Source: Poindextera sp965277425 (GTDB taxonomy: Bacteria; Pseudomonadota; Alphaproteobacteria; Caulobacterales; Caulobacteraceae). From it: a DNA stretch of 64,000 nucleotides. The stretch lies in NCBI GenBank assembly GCA_965277425.1, contig CBDICR010000004.1, forward strand, positions 186,001 through 250,000, read 5' to 3'. Below the pieces are notes generated by a model. The model saw nothing but the letters and a program-made list of their open reading frames with translations, ran no database searches and was not told the DNA's origin. Every line of letters begins with the position of its first letter. Position 1 is the first letter of the stretch. The position numbers were made by a program, and so were the translations under genes. Below are positions 52,511-61,093 of the stretch, in pieces.

Positions 52511-52621
52511 TTAAGCCGGTTCGAAAGTCTTCGAAAGGCGCGTCGCCCTGGTGATCGCCCCGATGACCACGGCCATGACGACAAGGATTTTTGCCGCCTC
52601 CTGACCCGATCGCTCTGTCAT
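52511..52621 (-). CDS. Possible 36-residue single-helix membrane protein
   Basis: A short open frame of 36 residues, TAA-terminated, 27 bp upstream of the methyltransferase on the same strand. It has a polar start (MTERSGQEAA), one hydrophobic segment (KILVVMAVVIGAIT) and a basic tail. No convincing ribosome site precedes the ATG, and high GC makes chance short frames common, so support is weak. Otherwise the 185-bp gap holds only the divergent promoters of the methyltransferase and the phosphatidate-type gene. Confidence 0.25.
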   Translation of the reverse strand: MTERSGQEAAKILVVMAVVIGAITRATRLSKTFEPA

Positions 52622-52668
52622 GGCCGTCGCGGCGATGGCAAGCTAGTCAAAAGGCGACCAGGCTTACG

Positions 52669-53460
52669 ATGCAGCAGCAAACTCTCCTCCATCCGTCATT
52701 CGCGTTGAAGCTCGCCGCGATCGTTCTGGCCGGCCTGGCCCTGATCGCCGCATCGCGGGCGCGCGCCGCCGATCCGAACGCGCTCTGGCACATCGTCCAC
52801 GATCTGTGCGTCACCGACGTCAAGGTCAGCGGAAATCCCGCGCCGTGCAGCAAGGTGGACCTGGCGCACGGCTATGCGGTGCTGAAGGACATCCGCGGCG
52901 ACACCCAGCTCTTGCTGATCCCCACCGACCGCGTCACCGGTATCGAGAGCCCCAAGCTGCTCGCGCCCAATTCGCCCAACTACTGGCAGGCGGCCTGGGA
53001 CGCCGTGCCGATCCTGGAAAAACGCGTCGGCCACCCTGTTCCGCGCGACGATATCGGGCTGGCGATCAATTCGATCTATGGGCGCACCCAGAACCAGCTG
53101 CACATCCATATCGACTGCGTCCGGCCCAGCGTGCAGCGGGCCTTGCAGGCGGACGAGGCGAAGATCGGCGAGCGCTGGTCGGCGCTGAAGGTCCCGCTCG
53201 CCGGGCACGACTACCGCGCCCGGCGGCTGATGGGCGCCGACTTCGGCGCGCACGACCCGTTCAAGCTCCTGGCCGACGGCGATCCCGAAGCCCGCGCCGG
53301 CATGGGACGCGAAACCCTGGTCGCCATCCCCATGGCCTTCGCCGGCGGGGCGCCGGGCTTCATCCTGCTCAGCGACCGCGCCAGCCTCATGCCGCTCGAC
53401 AAGGCGGCCGGTGAGGAATTGCTCGACCACAGCTGCGCCGTGCTGGGCGCCCGTCCGTGA
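52669..53460 (+). CDS. cdh: CDP-diacylglycerol diphosphatase
   Basis: A 263-residue periplasmic HIT-superfamily enzyme that splits CDP-diacylglycerol to phosphatidate and CMP. Signal peptide LKLAAIVLAGLALIAASRARAA; then ALWHIVHDLCVTDVKVSGNPAPCSKVDL, DAVPILEKRVGHPVPRDDIGLAINSIYGRTQNQLHIHIDCVRPSVQRAL, where LHIHIDC is the HIT-like active site, and the C-terminal RASLMPLDKAAGEELLDHSCAV. Start ATG 52669 is chosen because the signal peptide begins there. Its stop overlaps the gamma-glutamyltransferase start by 4 bp. Confidence 0.92.
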   Translation: MQQQTLLHPSFALKLAAIVLAGLALIAASRARAADPNALWHIVHDLCVTDVKVSGNPAPCSKVDLAHGYAVLKDIRGDTQLLLIPTDRVTGIESPKLLAPNSPNYWQAAWDAVPILEKRVGHPVPRDDIGLAINSIYGRTQNQLHIHIDCVRPSVQRALQADEAKIGERWSALKVPLAGHDYRARRLMGADFGAHDPFKLLADGDPEARAGMGRETLVAIPMAFAGGAPGFILLSDRASLMPLDKAAGEELLDHSCAVLGARP

Positions 53461-55109
53461 TCGGCTTTCCGGGCGGGCCGCGCCCGGTTTGGCGCAAACG
53501 GCGGATCGGCCCGGCCTTCGCGCGGCGCGGCATGATCGCCGCCGCCCATCCCTTGACCGCGGAGACTGGCCTGCAGATCCTCAAAAGCGGCGGCAACGCC
53601 GTGGACGCGGCGGTGGCGGCAGCCCTGACCGCCGCAGTGGTGATGCCGGAGATGTGCGGCCTGGGCGGCGACCTCTTCGCCATCGTCCAGGCGCCGGGCG
53701 AGGCGCCGGTGGCCGTGCTGGGCAGCGGCATCGCGCCGCGCGCCGCCACGATCGAGCAGATGCGGGCGGCGGGCGATGGAACCCGGATGCCGCTGACCGG
53801 GCCGCTCTCCATCGGGGTCCCGGGCATGCCGCACGCCTATGGCGCGCTGCTCGAAAGGTTCGGGACGCAGACGCTGGCCGCATTGGCCGCGCCCGCCATC
53901 GGCCATGCCGAGGATGGCTTCGCTGTCACCACCCTCGGCTGTGCGGCGATCGCTGCCTTCCCTAAGCTGATCGGGCGATGCCCGCAAACGGCGGCCGTGC
54001 TGATGCCCGGCGGGCGCGCGCCCGGGCCAGGCGGGGTGCTGCGCCAGACCGATCTGGCGCGTACGCTCAGGGCCATCGCCGCCGACGGGCCGGGCGTCTT
54101 CTATTCCGGCGACATCGCCAGCCGGATGGCCAGGGCCGTCCAGGACCTCGGCGGGGCGCTGTCCACGGACGATCTGGCCGGGCACGAGACCGTGCTGGAG
54201 CCGACGATCGCCACCACCTATCGCGGCTGCACCATCCACCAGCCGGGACTGCCCTCGCAGGGGATGATCCTGCTGGAAGCCCTCAACATCGCGGAGAACG
54301 CCGCGCCCGAGGCTCTCGCCGCCGGCGATGCAGGCGCTGTCCACACCCTGGTCGAGGCGCTCAAGCTCGCCTATGCCGACCGCCTGGCCTACGCCCAGGA
54401 TCCGGCTTTCGGCCCGACGCCGCTCAAGACATTGCTGTCCAAGTCCTGGGCGGCCCGGCGGTTCGCCGAGATCGACCCCGAGCGGGCCGGCGAGGAAACC
54501 GCCGGCGGCGCCATGGCGAGTGGCGACACCACCTATCTGTGCGTCGTCGATGGCGACGGCATGATGGTTTCGCTGATCCAGTCCGTTTCCAGCCCCTTCG
54601 GCAGCGGCATCATCGCCGGCGATACGGGCGTGATCCTGAACAATCGCGTCGGCCGCGGTTTTTCCCTGGAGGAAGGCCATCCCAACCTCTTCGCGCCCGG
54701 CAAGAAGACCATGCACACCTTGAACTGTTGGTCGATGCAGGACGCCGATGGGGTTCCCATCATGGTCGGCGGCACGCCCGGCGGCGACGGCCAGCCGCAG
54801 TGGAACCTGCAGATGCTGGTCGGCCTGATCGATGCGGGACTCGACGTGCAGGCGGCCACCGAGGCGCCACGCTGGAGCCTATGGCCCGGGACCGACCCGG
54901 CGGACCGGCCGAATCCCTACAGGCTCGAGGTTGAGACGCGGCTTTCCGAGGAAACCCGCGCGGGTCTTGAGACGCTCGGTCATCGCCTGCATCCCATGAA
55001 CGGATGGGGCGCCGGCGGCGCGGCCCAGATCATCGTCCGCGATCCGGCGAGCGGCGTGCTGGCCGGCGGCTCCGATCCGCGCGTCGAGGGCCTGGCGCTG
55101 GGCTTCTAG
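53457..55109 (+). CDS. Gamma-glutamyltransferase family protein without signal peptide
   Basis: A 550-residue Ntn-hydrolase. It should self-cleave before the nucleophile Thr358 (MASGDTTYLCVVDGD), producing large and small subunits. Family blocks: GMIAAAHPLTAETGLQILKSGGNAVDAAVAAAL, VMPEMCGLGGDLFAIV and the small-subunit VGGTPGGDGQPQWNLQMLVG. The N-terminus begins MIGFPGGPRPVWRKRRIG with no signal, unlike periplasmic Ggt, so the enzyme is probably cytoplasmic (cephalosporin acylase/YwrD-like subgroup). Coupled to the CDP-DAG diphosphatase by a 4-bp overlap. Confidence 0.88.
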   Translation: MIGFPGGPRPVWRKRRIGPAFARRGMIAAAHPLTAETGLQILKSGGNAVDAAVAAALTAAVVMPEMCGLGGDLFAIVQAPGEAPVAVLGSGIAPRAATIEQMRAAGDGTRMPLTGPLSIGVPGMPHAYGALLERFGTQTLAALAAPAIGHAEDGFAVTTLGCAAIAAFPKLIGRCPQTAAVLMPGGRAPGPGGVLRQTDLARTLRAIAADGPGVFYSGDIASRMARAVQDLGGALSTDDLAGHETVLEPTIATTYRGCTIHQPGLPSQGMILLEALNIAENAAPEALAAGDAGAVHTLVEALKLAYADRLAYAQDPAFGPTPLKTLLSKSWAARRFAEIDPERAGEETAGGAMASGDTTYLCVVDGDGMMVSLIQSVSSPFGSGIIAGDTGVILNNRVGRGFSLEEGHPNLFAPGKKTMHTLNCWSMQDADGVPIMVGGTPGGDGQPQWNLQMLVGLIDAGLDVQAATEAPRWSLWPGTDPADRPNPYRLEVETRLSEETRAGLETLGHRLHPMNGWGAGGAAQIIVRDPASGVLAGGSDPRVEGLALGF

Positions 55110-55132
55110 ACGCCAGCCTTGGGAGGGCAGGA

Positions 55133-56671
55133 ATGACTCGCAGTGAGGTTCTCATCATTGGCGCCGGCCCCACCGGGCTGGTGCTCGCCCTCTGGCTGGC
55201 CAAGCTCGGCGTCAGGGTGCGCATCATCGACAAGACCGCCGAGGCCGGGACCACGTCGCGGGCGCTGGCGGTCCAGGCGCGCACTCTCGAACTCTATCGC
55301 CAGCTCGACCTCACCGAAGAGGTGCTGAGGCGCGGCCACAAGACGCCGGCGGTGAACCTGTGGGTCAAGGGCGAGATGGCGGCGCGCCTGCCGTTCGAGG
55401 ACGTCGGCGTCGGCCTGACCCCCTATCCCTTTCTGCACATCTTCCCGCAGGACGAGCACGAGCGCCTGCTCATCGAGCGGCTGGTCAGGTTCGATGTCGC
55501 CGTGGAGCGCAATACCGAGCTGGTCGGTTTCGAGGAGGCGGGCGATCACGTCCTCGCCCGCCTTCGCGGCGCCGACGGGGCCGAGGAGACCTGCGAGGCG
55601 CTCTATATCGCCGGCTGCGACGGCGCCCGCTCGCGGGTGCGCGAGACCATCGGCTCGGGGTTTCCCGGCGGAACCTACCGGCAGCTCTTCTATGTGGCCG
55701 ATGTCGAGGCCGCCGGTCCCGCCATCGACGGCGAACTGCATGTCGACCTGGACGAGGCGGATTTCCTGGCGGTCTTCCCGCTGGCCGGCGAGGGGCGCGC
55801 CCGGCTGATCGGAACGGTGCGCGACGAACGCGCCGACCATGCCGAGACGCTGAAGTTCGAGGACGTCAGCAATCGCGCGATCCAGAACCTGAAGGTCCAG
55901 GTGCGCAAGGTGAACTGGTTTTCGACCTATCACGTGCACCATCGCGTGACGGAGCATTTCCGCGGCGGCCGCGCCTTTCTGCTCGGCGACGCGGCCCACA
56001 TCCACAGCCCGGCCGGCGGTCAGGGCATGAACACCGGCATAGGCGATGCGATCAACCTGGCCTGGAAGCTGGCGGCGGTGCTGGCCGGGCGCGCGCCGGA
56101 CAGCCTGCTCGACAGCTATGAGGCCGAGCGCATCGGCTTCGCGCGCCGGCTGGTCGCCACCACCGACAGGGCCTTCAGCATCGCCACCGCCGATGGACGG
56201 GTCGCCGATATCCTGCGCACCCGTATCGCGCCCCTGGTGATGCCCCGGATCGTCGGCATCGAGGCGGCGCGGGAATATATGTTCCGCACCGTCGGCCAGA
56301 TCACGCTGAACTATCGCGACAGCCCGCTCAGCGTCGGCAAGGCCGGCGGTGTGCATGGCGGTGATCGCCTGCCGTGGACGCCGATCGGCGGCGATGACAA
56401 TTTCGCGCCGCTCTCGGCCATGGTCTGGCAGGCCCACATCTATGGAGCCGCCAGCGAGGCGCTCAGCGCCTGGTGCGCCCAATATGGCCTGCCGTTGCAT
56501 GTCTTCCCCTGGCGCGAGCCTTACGACTCGGGCGGATTGATGCAGGACGCGGTCTATCTGCTTCGGCCCGACGGCTATGTGGCGCTTGCCGATCCGTCTG
56601 GCGCATCGAGCGGGCTGGAACGATACCACGCCACACAGAGGATCGCGTTCAGGGCCGCCCTGGCGCGCTGA
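55133..56671 (+). CDS. FAD-dependent aromatic-type monooxygenase
   Basis: A 512-residue flavin hydroxylase of the PHBH/PheA fold. FAD motif LIIGAGPTGLVLALWLAKLGVRVRIID, the DG fingerprint YIAGCDGARSRVRETIG, and FLLGDAAHIHSPAGGQGMNTGIGDAINLAWKLA, the GD motif. The C-terminal thioredoxin-like part (LPLHVFPWREPYDSGG, RPDGYVALADP) is present. It hydroxylates an aromatic or polyketide-like compound with NAD(P)H and O2; substrate unknown. ATG 55133 follows GGGAGG. It is the third gene of a + strand unit with cdh and the gamma-glutamyltransferase. Confidence 0.9.
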   Translation: MTRSEVLIIGAGPTGLVLALWLAKLGVRVRIIDKTAEAGTTSRALAVQARTLELYRQLDLTEEVLRRGHKTPAVNLWVKGEMAARLPFEDVGVGLTPYPFLHIFPQDEHERLLIERLVRFDVAVERNTELVGFEEAGDHVLARLRGADGAEETCEALYIAGCDGARSRVRETIGSGFPGGTYRQLFYVADVEAAGPAIDGELHVDLDEADFLAVFPLAGEGRARLIGTVRDERADHAETLKFEDVSNRAIQNLKVQVRKVNWFSTYHVHHRVTEHFRGGRAFLLGDAAHIHSPAGGQGMNTGIGDAINLAWKLAAVLAGRAPDSLLDSYEAERIGFARRLVATTDRAFSIATADGRVADILRTRIAPLVMPRIVGIEAAREYMFRTVGQITLNYRDSPLSVGKAGGVHGGDRLPWTPIGGDDNFAPLSAMVWQAHIYGAASEALSAWCAQYGLPLHVFPWREPYDSGGLMQDAVYLLRPDGYVALADPSGASSGLERYHATQRIAFRAALAR

Positions 56672-56710
56672 GCGGTGGCTGGCGGGATATGGGACGCGCG
56701 GACGCCGGCC

Positions 56711-57478
56711 CTATCCCAACACCAGCAGGTCGCTAACGCCGGTCACCGGCTTTGGCGAGGTCTCGGCGGCGACGGCGGTGTCCAGCCTGGCCAAGCCCTC
56801 GGCGATCTCGTCTTCGCCCAGGTGCTCGAAGGTCGAGATGGCGCGCAGGTGCAGACGCTCCGCCGCCTCCGCCGCGCTGGCCCAGAACTGAACGGGCGTT
56901 TCAACCAGCGACAGTGGCCTCAGGCCTACGGGCGCAAAGACCTCAGTGACCTCGGCCGTCGTCGGGAACATTTCCAGTTCGATCGCCAGCGCCCGCGGGA
57001 AGAACTGATGCCACCAAAGCGGCCGCACGGCCATGCGGTCGGCGAAGCCGCCGTGGATGAGCAGACGCCCGCCCGGGCGAAGGACGCGCGCGATCTCCAC
57101 GGCCGCCGCGGCGCGATCCGGCACGTGGTGGAAGGAGAGGAACATCAGCACCGCATCGGCGGCGCCGTCGCCCAGCGGAATATGCGCTGCATCGCCAGCC
57201 CGGTAACGGACGCCCGGATGCGGCCCAGCCGCCTCGGCGATCTCGCGCATCTTCCGCGACGGCTCGACGCCATGGACCGGGCCGCCAAAGGCCTCGGCGA
57301 GGCTGGGTGTCAGACGCCCGACGCCGGAGCCGAGATCGACAAGGGTCAGCGGCCGCGTCGGCGGCAACTGCTCGGCGATGATCCGCATCCAGAGCGCCCG
57401 CGTCGCCTCCGGCATGGCGCGCCCCGCCGCATAGACCGTGTGTTGCCGCTCGTCGTAATCGACCCTCTTCAAGGCCAT
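56711..57478 (-). CDS. Class I SAM-dependent methyltransferase
   Basis: A 255-residue methyltransferase. SAM site LTLVDLGSGVGRLTPSLAEAFGGPVHGVEPSRKM, motif II DGAADAVLMFLSFHHVPDRAAAAVEIARVLRPGGRLLIHGGFADRM. N-terminus VDYDERQHTVYAAGRAMPEATRALWMRIIAEQL fits the UbiE/menaquinone-like group. Substrate unknown. It is divergent from the LysR regulator gene and convergent with the monooxygenase. Confidence 0.9.
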   Translation of the reverse strand: MALKRVDYDERQHTVYAAGRAMPEATRALWMRIIAEQLPPTRPLTLVDLGSGVGRLTPSLAEAFGGPVHGVEPSRKMREIAEAAGPHPGVRYRAGDAAHIPLGDGAADAVLMFLSFHHVPDRAAAAVEIARVLRPGGRLLIHGGFADRMAVRPLWWHQFFPRALAIELEMFPTTAEVTEVFAPVGLRPLSLVETPVQFWASAAEAAERLHLRAISTFEHLGEDEIAEGLARLDTAVAAETSPKPVTGVSDLLVLG

Positions 57479-57572
57479 GCCGCCCTCCGTTTTCCGAGTG
57501 GCGCGGACAAATCCCGCGTTGGTCTCGTCGCCGCAATCGACTAAGTCGCTGTCAGCTGTGAGCTCCGATCAC

Positions 57573-58496
57573 ATGATGGGACGGCCTCTGCCATCGCTGA
57601 AGGCGCTGCGCGCCTACGAGGCCTTCGCGCGCGTCGGCTCGATGACGCGCGCCGCCGACGAGCTCTGCGTCACCCACGGGGCGGTCAGTCGGCAGATCAA
57701 GGCGCTGGAGCGCGAACTGGGGGTGCGCCTGGTGGGTGGTCCGCGCCACAGGCTGGCCCTGACTCCGGCCGGTCAAGCGCTGGCGGCGGCGCTGTCGTCG
57801 GCCTTCGACATGGTCTCCGCGGCCCTCCCAGGCGCCGAGCGGACCGAAGAGTTGGTCATCTCCTGCCTGGGGACACTGGCTATGAAGTGGCTGATCCCGC
57901 GCCTGCCCAGATTCCTCGACGCCCATCCGGGCTTGCGCGTCCGCATCCTCGAGAGCCATGCGCCGGTCGATTTCAGCCAGGCGGGCCTGCATGCCGCCAT
58001 CAGGATCGAGGACGGCGCAACCCCGGCCGGCGTCCGCGCTACGCCCTTCATGGCGCACCATCACGGCCCGGTCCTGTCGCCGGCGCTGTTCGACGAAGCT
58101 GGGCGGGACCCCGAAAGATTGCTTCGACTTCCCCGCTTGAACAGCGAAACCTTCCGGCCCGGCTGGGCGCGTTGGGCCAAGGCCGCTGGAATAGACCTGC
58201 CCGACTCCACGCTGGAGCGGGAATTCGAGCACAATTCCTACATGCTGGAGGCCGCCGCCGCGGGACTGGGCGTCGCCGTCGCGCCCTGGGCCTTCGCCCA
58301 GGCCGACATCGAGCGGGGCCGGCTTGTCGCACCGTGGGGCTTCGAGCCGGCCGGCGCCAGATTCACCTATCTGCGGCCTGGGTTGGCCGAAAACCCCGCC
58401 GCCGCCGATTTTGGAGACTGGCTGCGCCAGGAAGGCCGCCGAAATCCCAAGCCGCCCCAACGCCTGTTCAGCGCGTCCACACCCGGGTCCTGTTGA
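57573..58496 (+). CDS. LysR-family transcriptional regulator (GcvA-like)
   Basis: A 307-residue regulator. Winged helix-turn-helix LPSLKALRAYEAFARVGSMTRAADELCVTHGAVSRQIKALERELGVRLV with the GcvA-like spelling THGAVSRQI, then the periplasmic-binding-like effector domain (SCLGTLAMKWLIPRLPRF, VAVAPWAFAQADIERGRLV). Start ATG 57573 or 57576; GTG 57558 is another option. LysR regulators often control a divergent neighbour, here the methyltransferase at 57478 with 94 bp between. Effector unknown. The stop overlaps the convergent MazG-like gene by 29 bp. Confidence 0.9.
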   Translation: MMGRPLPSLKALRAYEAFARVGSMTRAADELCVTHGAVSRQIKALERELGVRLVGGPRHRLALTPAGQALAAALSSAFDMVSAALPGAERTEELVISCLGTLAMKWLIPRLPRFLDAHPGLRVRILESHAPVDFSQAGLHAAIRIEDGATPAGVRATPFMAHHHGPVLSPALFDEAGRDPERLLRLPRLNSETFRPGWARWAKAAGIDLPDSTLEREFEHNSYMLEAAAAGLGVAVAPWAFAQADIERGRLVAPWGFEPAGARFTYLRPGLAENPAAADFGDWLRQEGRRNPKPPQRLFSASTPGSC

Positions 58497-58788
58497 CCGC
58501 TTCCTTGTCCCGAAACGCCTGCTCCAGATCGACGCCATACCGGTTCGCCACAGAGCATAGATAGACCAGGATGTCGGCGAGCTCCTCGCCGATGCCGCCA
58601 ATGCGCGATCCCTGGTCGATCACCAAGCCTTCGGTCTTGCGCACCGCCTTGAACAGTTCGCCGACCTCTTCGCCGAGCAAAAGGCATTTCTGGATCGGGC
58701 CCTGATCGCTGAATCCCCGCTCGACCTCCAGTTCGACGACGAAGGCCTGATAGTCCTTGAGCGTGGGCTTTGACGTCAGATCGGGTAT
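58468..58788 (-). CDS. MazG-like nucleotide pyrophosphohydrolase; no canonical start codon
   Basis: A MazG-type all-alpha NTP pyrophosphatase with the acidic metal motif GEEVGELFKAVRK followed by EELADILVYLCSVANRYGVDLEQAF. The domain's first helix, PTLKDYQAFVVELEVERGFSDQ and the QKCLLLG that follows, is fully in frame upstream of the only canonical start (TTG 58680). Farther upstream no ATG, GTG or TTG occurs before an in-frame stop; ATA at 58786-58788 is the best candidate (106 residues), CTG 58779 another. It lies 13 bp after the Nudix stop, a natural operon. Starting at TTG would delete a conserved helix. Confidence 0.72.
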   Translation of the reverse strand: MPDLTSKPTLKDYQAFVVELEVERGFSDQGPIQKCLLLGEEVGELFKAVRKTEGLVIDQGSRIGGIGEELADILVYLCSVANRYGVDLEQAFRDKEAVNRTRVWTR

Positions 58789-58801
58789 GCTCGGGACCGC
58801 C

Positions 58802-59242
58802 TCAGCTCGGCTTCCAGAATTCGGAATAGATCAAGCCCTCGCGGCAGTGCGCGATGGCTTGGCGGACGTAGGGGATGGTGTTGTCCGGCAGGTCCTGAAG
58901 CGAAAACCAGCTCAGCGCGGCGCACTTGTCCGGCTCCATGTTGCGGATTTCCCCGCGCCAGCGCGTCGGCTGGAAGAAGAACTCGACCCGCTCGTCGTCC
59001 TGGCGCCGGTGCATGACGGTGCGCAGGACCAGATCGGCCGGATCGATCTCCACCCCGGCCTCTTCGCGGGCTTCGCGCGCGGCGGCCTGCGTCAGCGGCT
59101 CGTCGCCGTCGACATGGCCGGAGACCAGGCCGTACTTGCCGTCCTCGTAGCCGGTGTTGGCGCGCAGCAGCAAAAGGATCTCGTTGTCCCGCCGGAACAG
59201 CAGATAGACGGCCGCGATGAGCTTGAAGCGTTCTGAAGTCAT
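58802..59242 (-). CDS. Nudix hydrolase
   Basis: A 146-residue Nudix enzyme with a canonical box: GHVDGDEPLTQAAAREAREEAGVEI (GX5EX7REUXEEXGU). MTSERFKLIAAVYLLFRRDNEILLLLRANTG leads into the fold and FFFQPTRWRGEIRNMEPDKCAALSWFSLQDLP follows. It hydrolyses a nucleoside diphosphate-X substrate, perhaps an oxidised nucleotide. The MazG-like pyrophosphatase follows 13 bp downstream, which suggests nucleotide-pool cleaning by both. Confidence 0.93.
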   Translation of the reverse strand: MTSERFKLIAAVYLLFRRDNEILLLLRANTGYEDGKYGLVSGHVDGDEPLTQAAAREAREEAGVEIDPADLVLRTVMHRRQDDERVEFFFQPTRWRGEIRNMEPDKCAALSWFSLQDLPDNTIPYVRQAIAHCREGLIYSEFWKPS

Positions 59243-59315
59243 CCGCCAACGAAGGCGTGAGTCCGGGTTTACGGCAAGACCGGCGGGCGAACCTGAGCGA
59301 AGCCCGCCTTGCGTC

Positions 59316-59454
59316 CTATCCTCGCGAATTCAGGCCCAGGTCTTTTAAACGCCAAGTCCGCCAAGGACGCCAAGGTTTCTCGACTGGGCTGGGCGCCTTG
59401 GCGATCTTGGCGCGCTTGGCGGTCGTCTCTTGTCCCCACTGCGCGGGGGATGGG
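59316..59454. repeat. Nested inverted-repeat element, copy 2
   Basis: Related to the element at 5611-5793 but degenerate and shorter. The left outer arm (about 59318-59346, with CTCGCGAATTCAGGCCCAGG) and right outer arm (TGTCCCC...GCGGGGGATGGG, about 59431-59454) correspond to the arms of copy 1. Inner pair: 59348-59374 against 59393-59423, again built of the CGCCAAGnn 9-bp unit. It lies in the 239-bp gap between the Nudix and acyl-CoA synthetase genes, which holds no other gene. Confidence 0.7.
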
Positions 59455-59481
59455 CGCGCGCTGGCCCGGGCTGACAATCTC

Positions 59482-61089
59482 TCAGATCTGCACCTTGCGC
59501 CCGGCCCAGAAGGGAGCGCGGACCTTGCCGCGCTGGATCTTGCCGGCCGGCGAGCGGGGCAGGTCGTCGACGAAGTCGACGGAGCGCGGCACCTTGAAGC
59601 CGGCCAGTTTTTCGCGCGCGAAGCCCAGGATGTCGGCGGTCAGTTTCGGACTCGCCGCGAAGCCGGGCTTGAGCATCAGCACGACCTTCACCTCTTCGCC
59701 CCATTCGGTGTTGGGCACGCCGATGGCGCAGCTGTCCTCGACCGCTGGATGCTTAATCAACTCGTTGTCGATCTCTTGGGGATAGATGTTCACCCCGCCG
59801 GAGATGATGCATTCGGCGGTGCGGCCGGTGAGGAAGAGGTAGCCGTCCTCATCGAAATAGCCGACGTCGCCCAGGGTGAAATAGCCGTCGCGATGGCTGG
59901 CGGCGGTCTTTTCCGGATCGTTGAAATACTCGAACGGATTTCCCGCCACGACCTTGAAATAGAGCAGGCCGGGCTGGCCGGGGAGGGCGGGATCGCCTTC
60001 GTCGTCCAGCACGCGGGTGCCGTCGGGCGTGAGGTTCTTGCCGACGCTGCCGGGCTTTTTCAGCCACTCCTCGGAATTGATGGTGAAGCCGCCGCCGCCT
60101 TCGGAGCCGGCATAGTATTCGTGCAGGATCGGCCCCAGCCAGTCGATCATCGCCCGCTTGACGTCGGGCGGGCAGGGCGCGGCGCCGTGGATGATCTGGC
60201 GCAGGCTTGAGAGATCGTACTTGGCCTTGATCTGCGGCGGCAGGCCCAGCAGGCGCTGGAACATGATCGCGACCATGTGGCCGTGGGTGATGCGATAGGT
60301 CTCAATGGTCTTCAGGACCGTCTCGGAGTCCCAGCGGCTGTCCATGAAGACGACCGGGACGCCCTGGCTCATCGGCACGCGCAGATCGATGGCGAGCGGT
60401 GCGGCGTGATAGGCCGGCCCGGCGCAGAGCTGGACGTCGCTCTCGTGTTTATAGCCGCGCGCCCCGCCCAGCACGAAGGGGATGGCCGCCAGCGCCTTGC
60501 GGTAGACGCCCTTGGGTCGGCCGGTGGTGCCGGAGGTGTAGAGCATGGCGTTGCCCAGGATCGGATCGCCGATGTCCGACCCGTCCCGCGCCTCGATCTC
60601 GTCCTGATAGTTCAGGAAACCCTCGGCCTCGCCGCCGATGGCGACCTTCAGCATCAGCCGCGGCGCGTCGGCGGAGGCCTTCAGGCCCGCCTCGTAGCGG
60701 ACCTCGGCGAACAGCGCCTTGGCCTGGCAGTCGTTGACCACATAGGCGATCTCGTCGGCGGTCAGGTGCCAGTTGACCGGGGTGATGCGAAAGCCGCCGC
60801 GCAGGGTGGCCTGCAGCACCTCGAGAAACTCGGCGCGGTTGCTGCAGAGCAGGGCGACGGGGTCGCCAGGCTCCAGGCCGTGCTCGCGCAGCAGGCGAAC
60901 GACCCGGTTGGCGTTGGCGTTCAGCGCGGCGAAGGTCCGCGTGCCGTGGGTGTCGTAGACCGAGACGGCGTCCGGCTTGACCTGGGCCCAGACGGCCGGG
61001 GTCATGCCGAGATGGGAGGCTTCGATCAGGCGTTGTTCGAGGTCGGCCATCTCCGCGGCCTTGCCCTCCGACGACCGTGTATCGCTCAT
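59482..61089 (-). CDS. Acyl-CoA synthetase (AMP-binding)
   Basis: A 535-residue ANL-superfamily ligase: acid + ATP + CoA to acyl-CoA via acyl-AMP. P-loop AMLYTSGTTGRPKGVYR, adenylate site HEYYAGSEGGGGFTINS, A8 hinge YFDEDGYLFLTGRTAECIISGGVNIYPQEID and catalytic Lys in LPRSPAGKIQRGKVR. The last is a normal C-terminal end. Chain-length specificity is not visible. It lies 4 bp downstream of the acyl-CoA dehydrogenase, so activation and first oxidation of a fatty or cyclic acid are coupled. Confidence 0.92.
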   Translation of the reverse strand: MSDTRSSEGKAAEMADLEQRLIEASHLGMTPAVWAQVKPDAVSVYDTHGTRTFAALNANANRVVRLLREHGLEPGDPVALLCSNRAEFLEVLQATLRGGFRITPVNWHLTADEIAYVVNDCQAKALFAEVRYEAGLKASADAPRLMLKVAIGGEAEGFLNYQDEIEARDGSDIGDPILGNAMLYTSGTTGRPKGVYRKALAAIPFVLGGARGYKHESDVQLCAGPAYHAAPLAIDLRVPMSQGVPVVFMDSRWDSETVLKTIETYRITHGHMVAIMFQRLLGLPPQIKAKYDLSSLRQIIHGAAPCPPDVKRAMIDWLGPILHEYYAGSEGGGGFTINSEEWLKKPGSVGKNLTPDGTRVLDDEGDPALPGQPGLLYFKVVAGNPFEYFNDPEKTAASHRDGYFTLGDVGYFDEDGYLFLTGRTAECIISGGVNIYPQEIDNELIKHPAVEDSCAIGVPNTEWGEEVKVVLMLKPGFAASPKLTADILGFAREKLAGFKVPRSVDFVDDLPRSPAGKIQRGKVRAPFWAGRKVQI

Positions 61090-61093
61090 CGGA

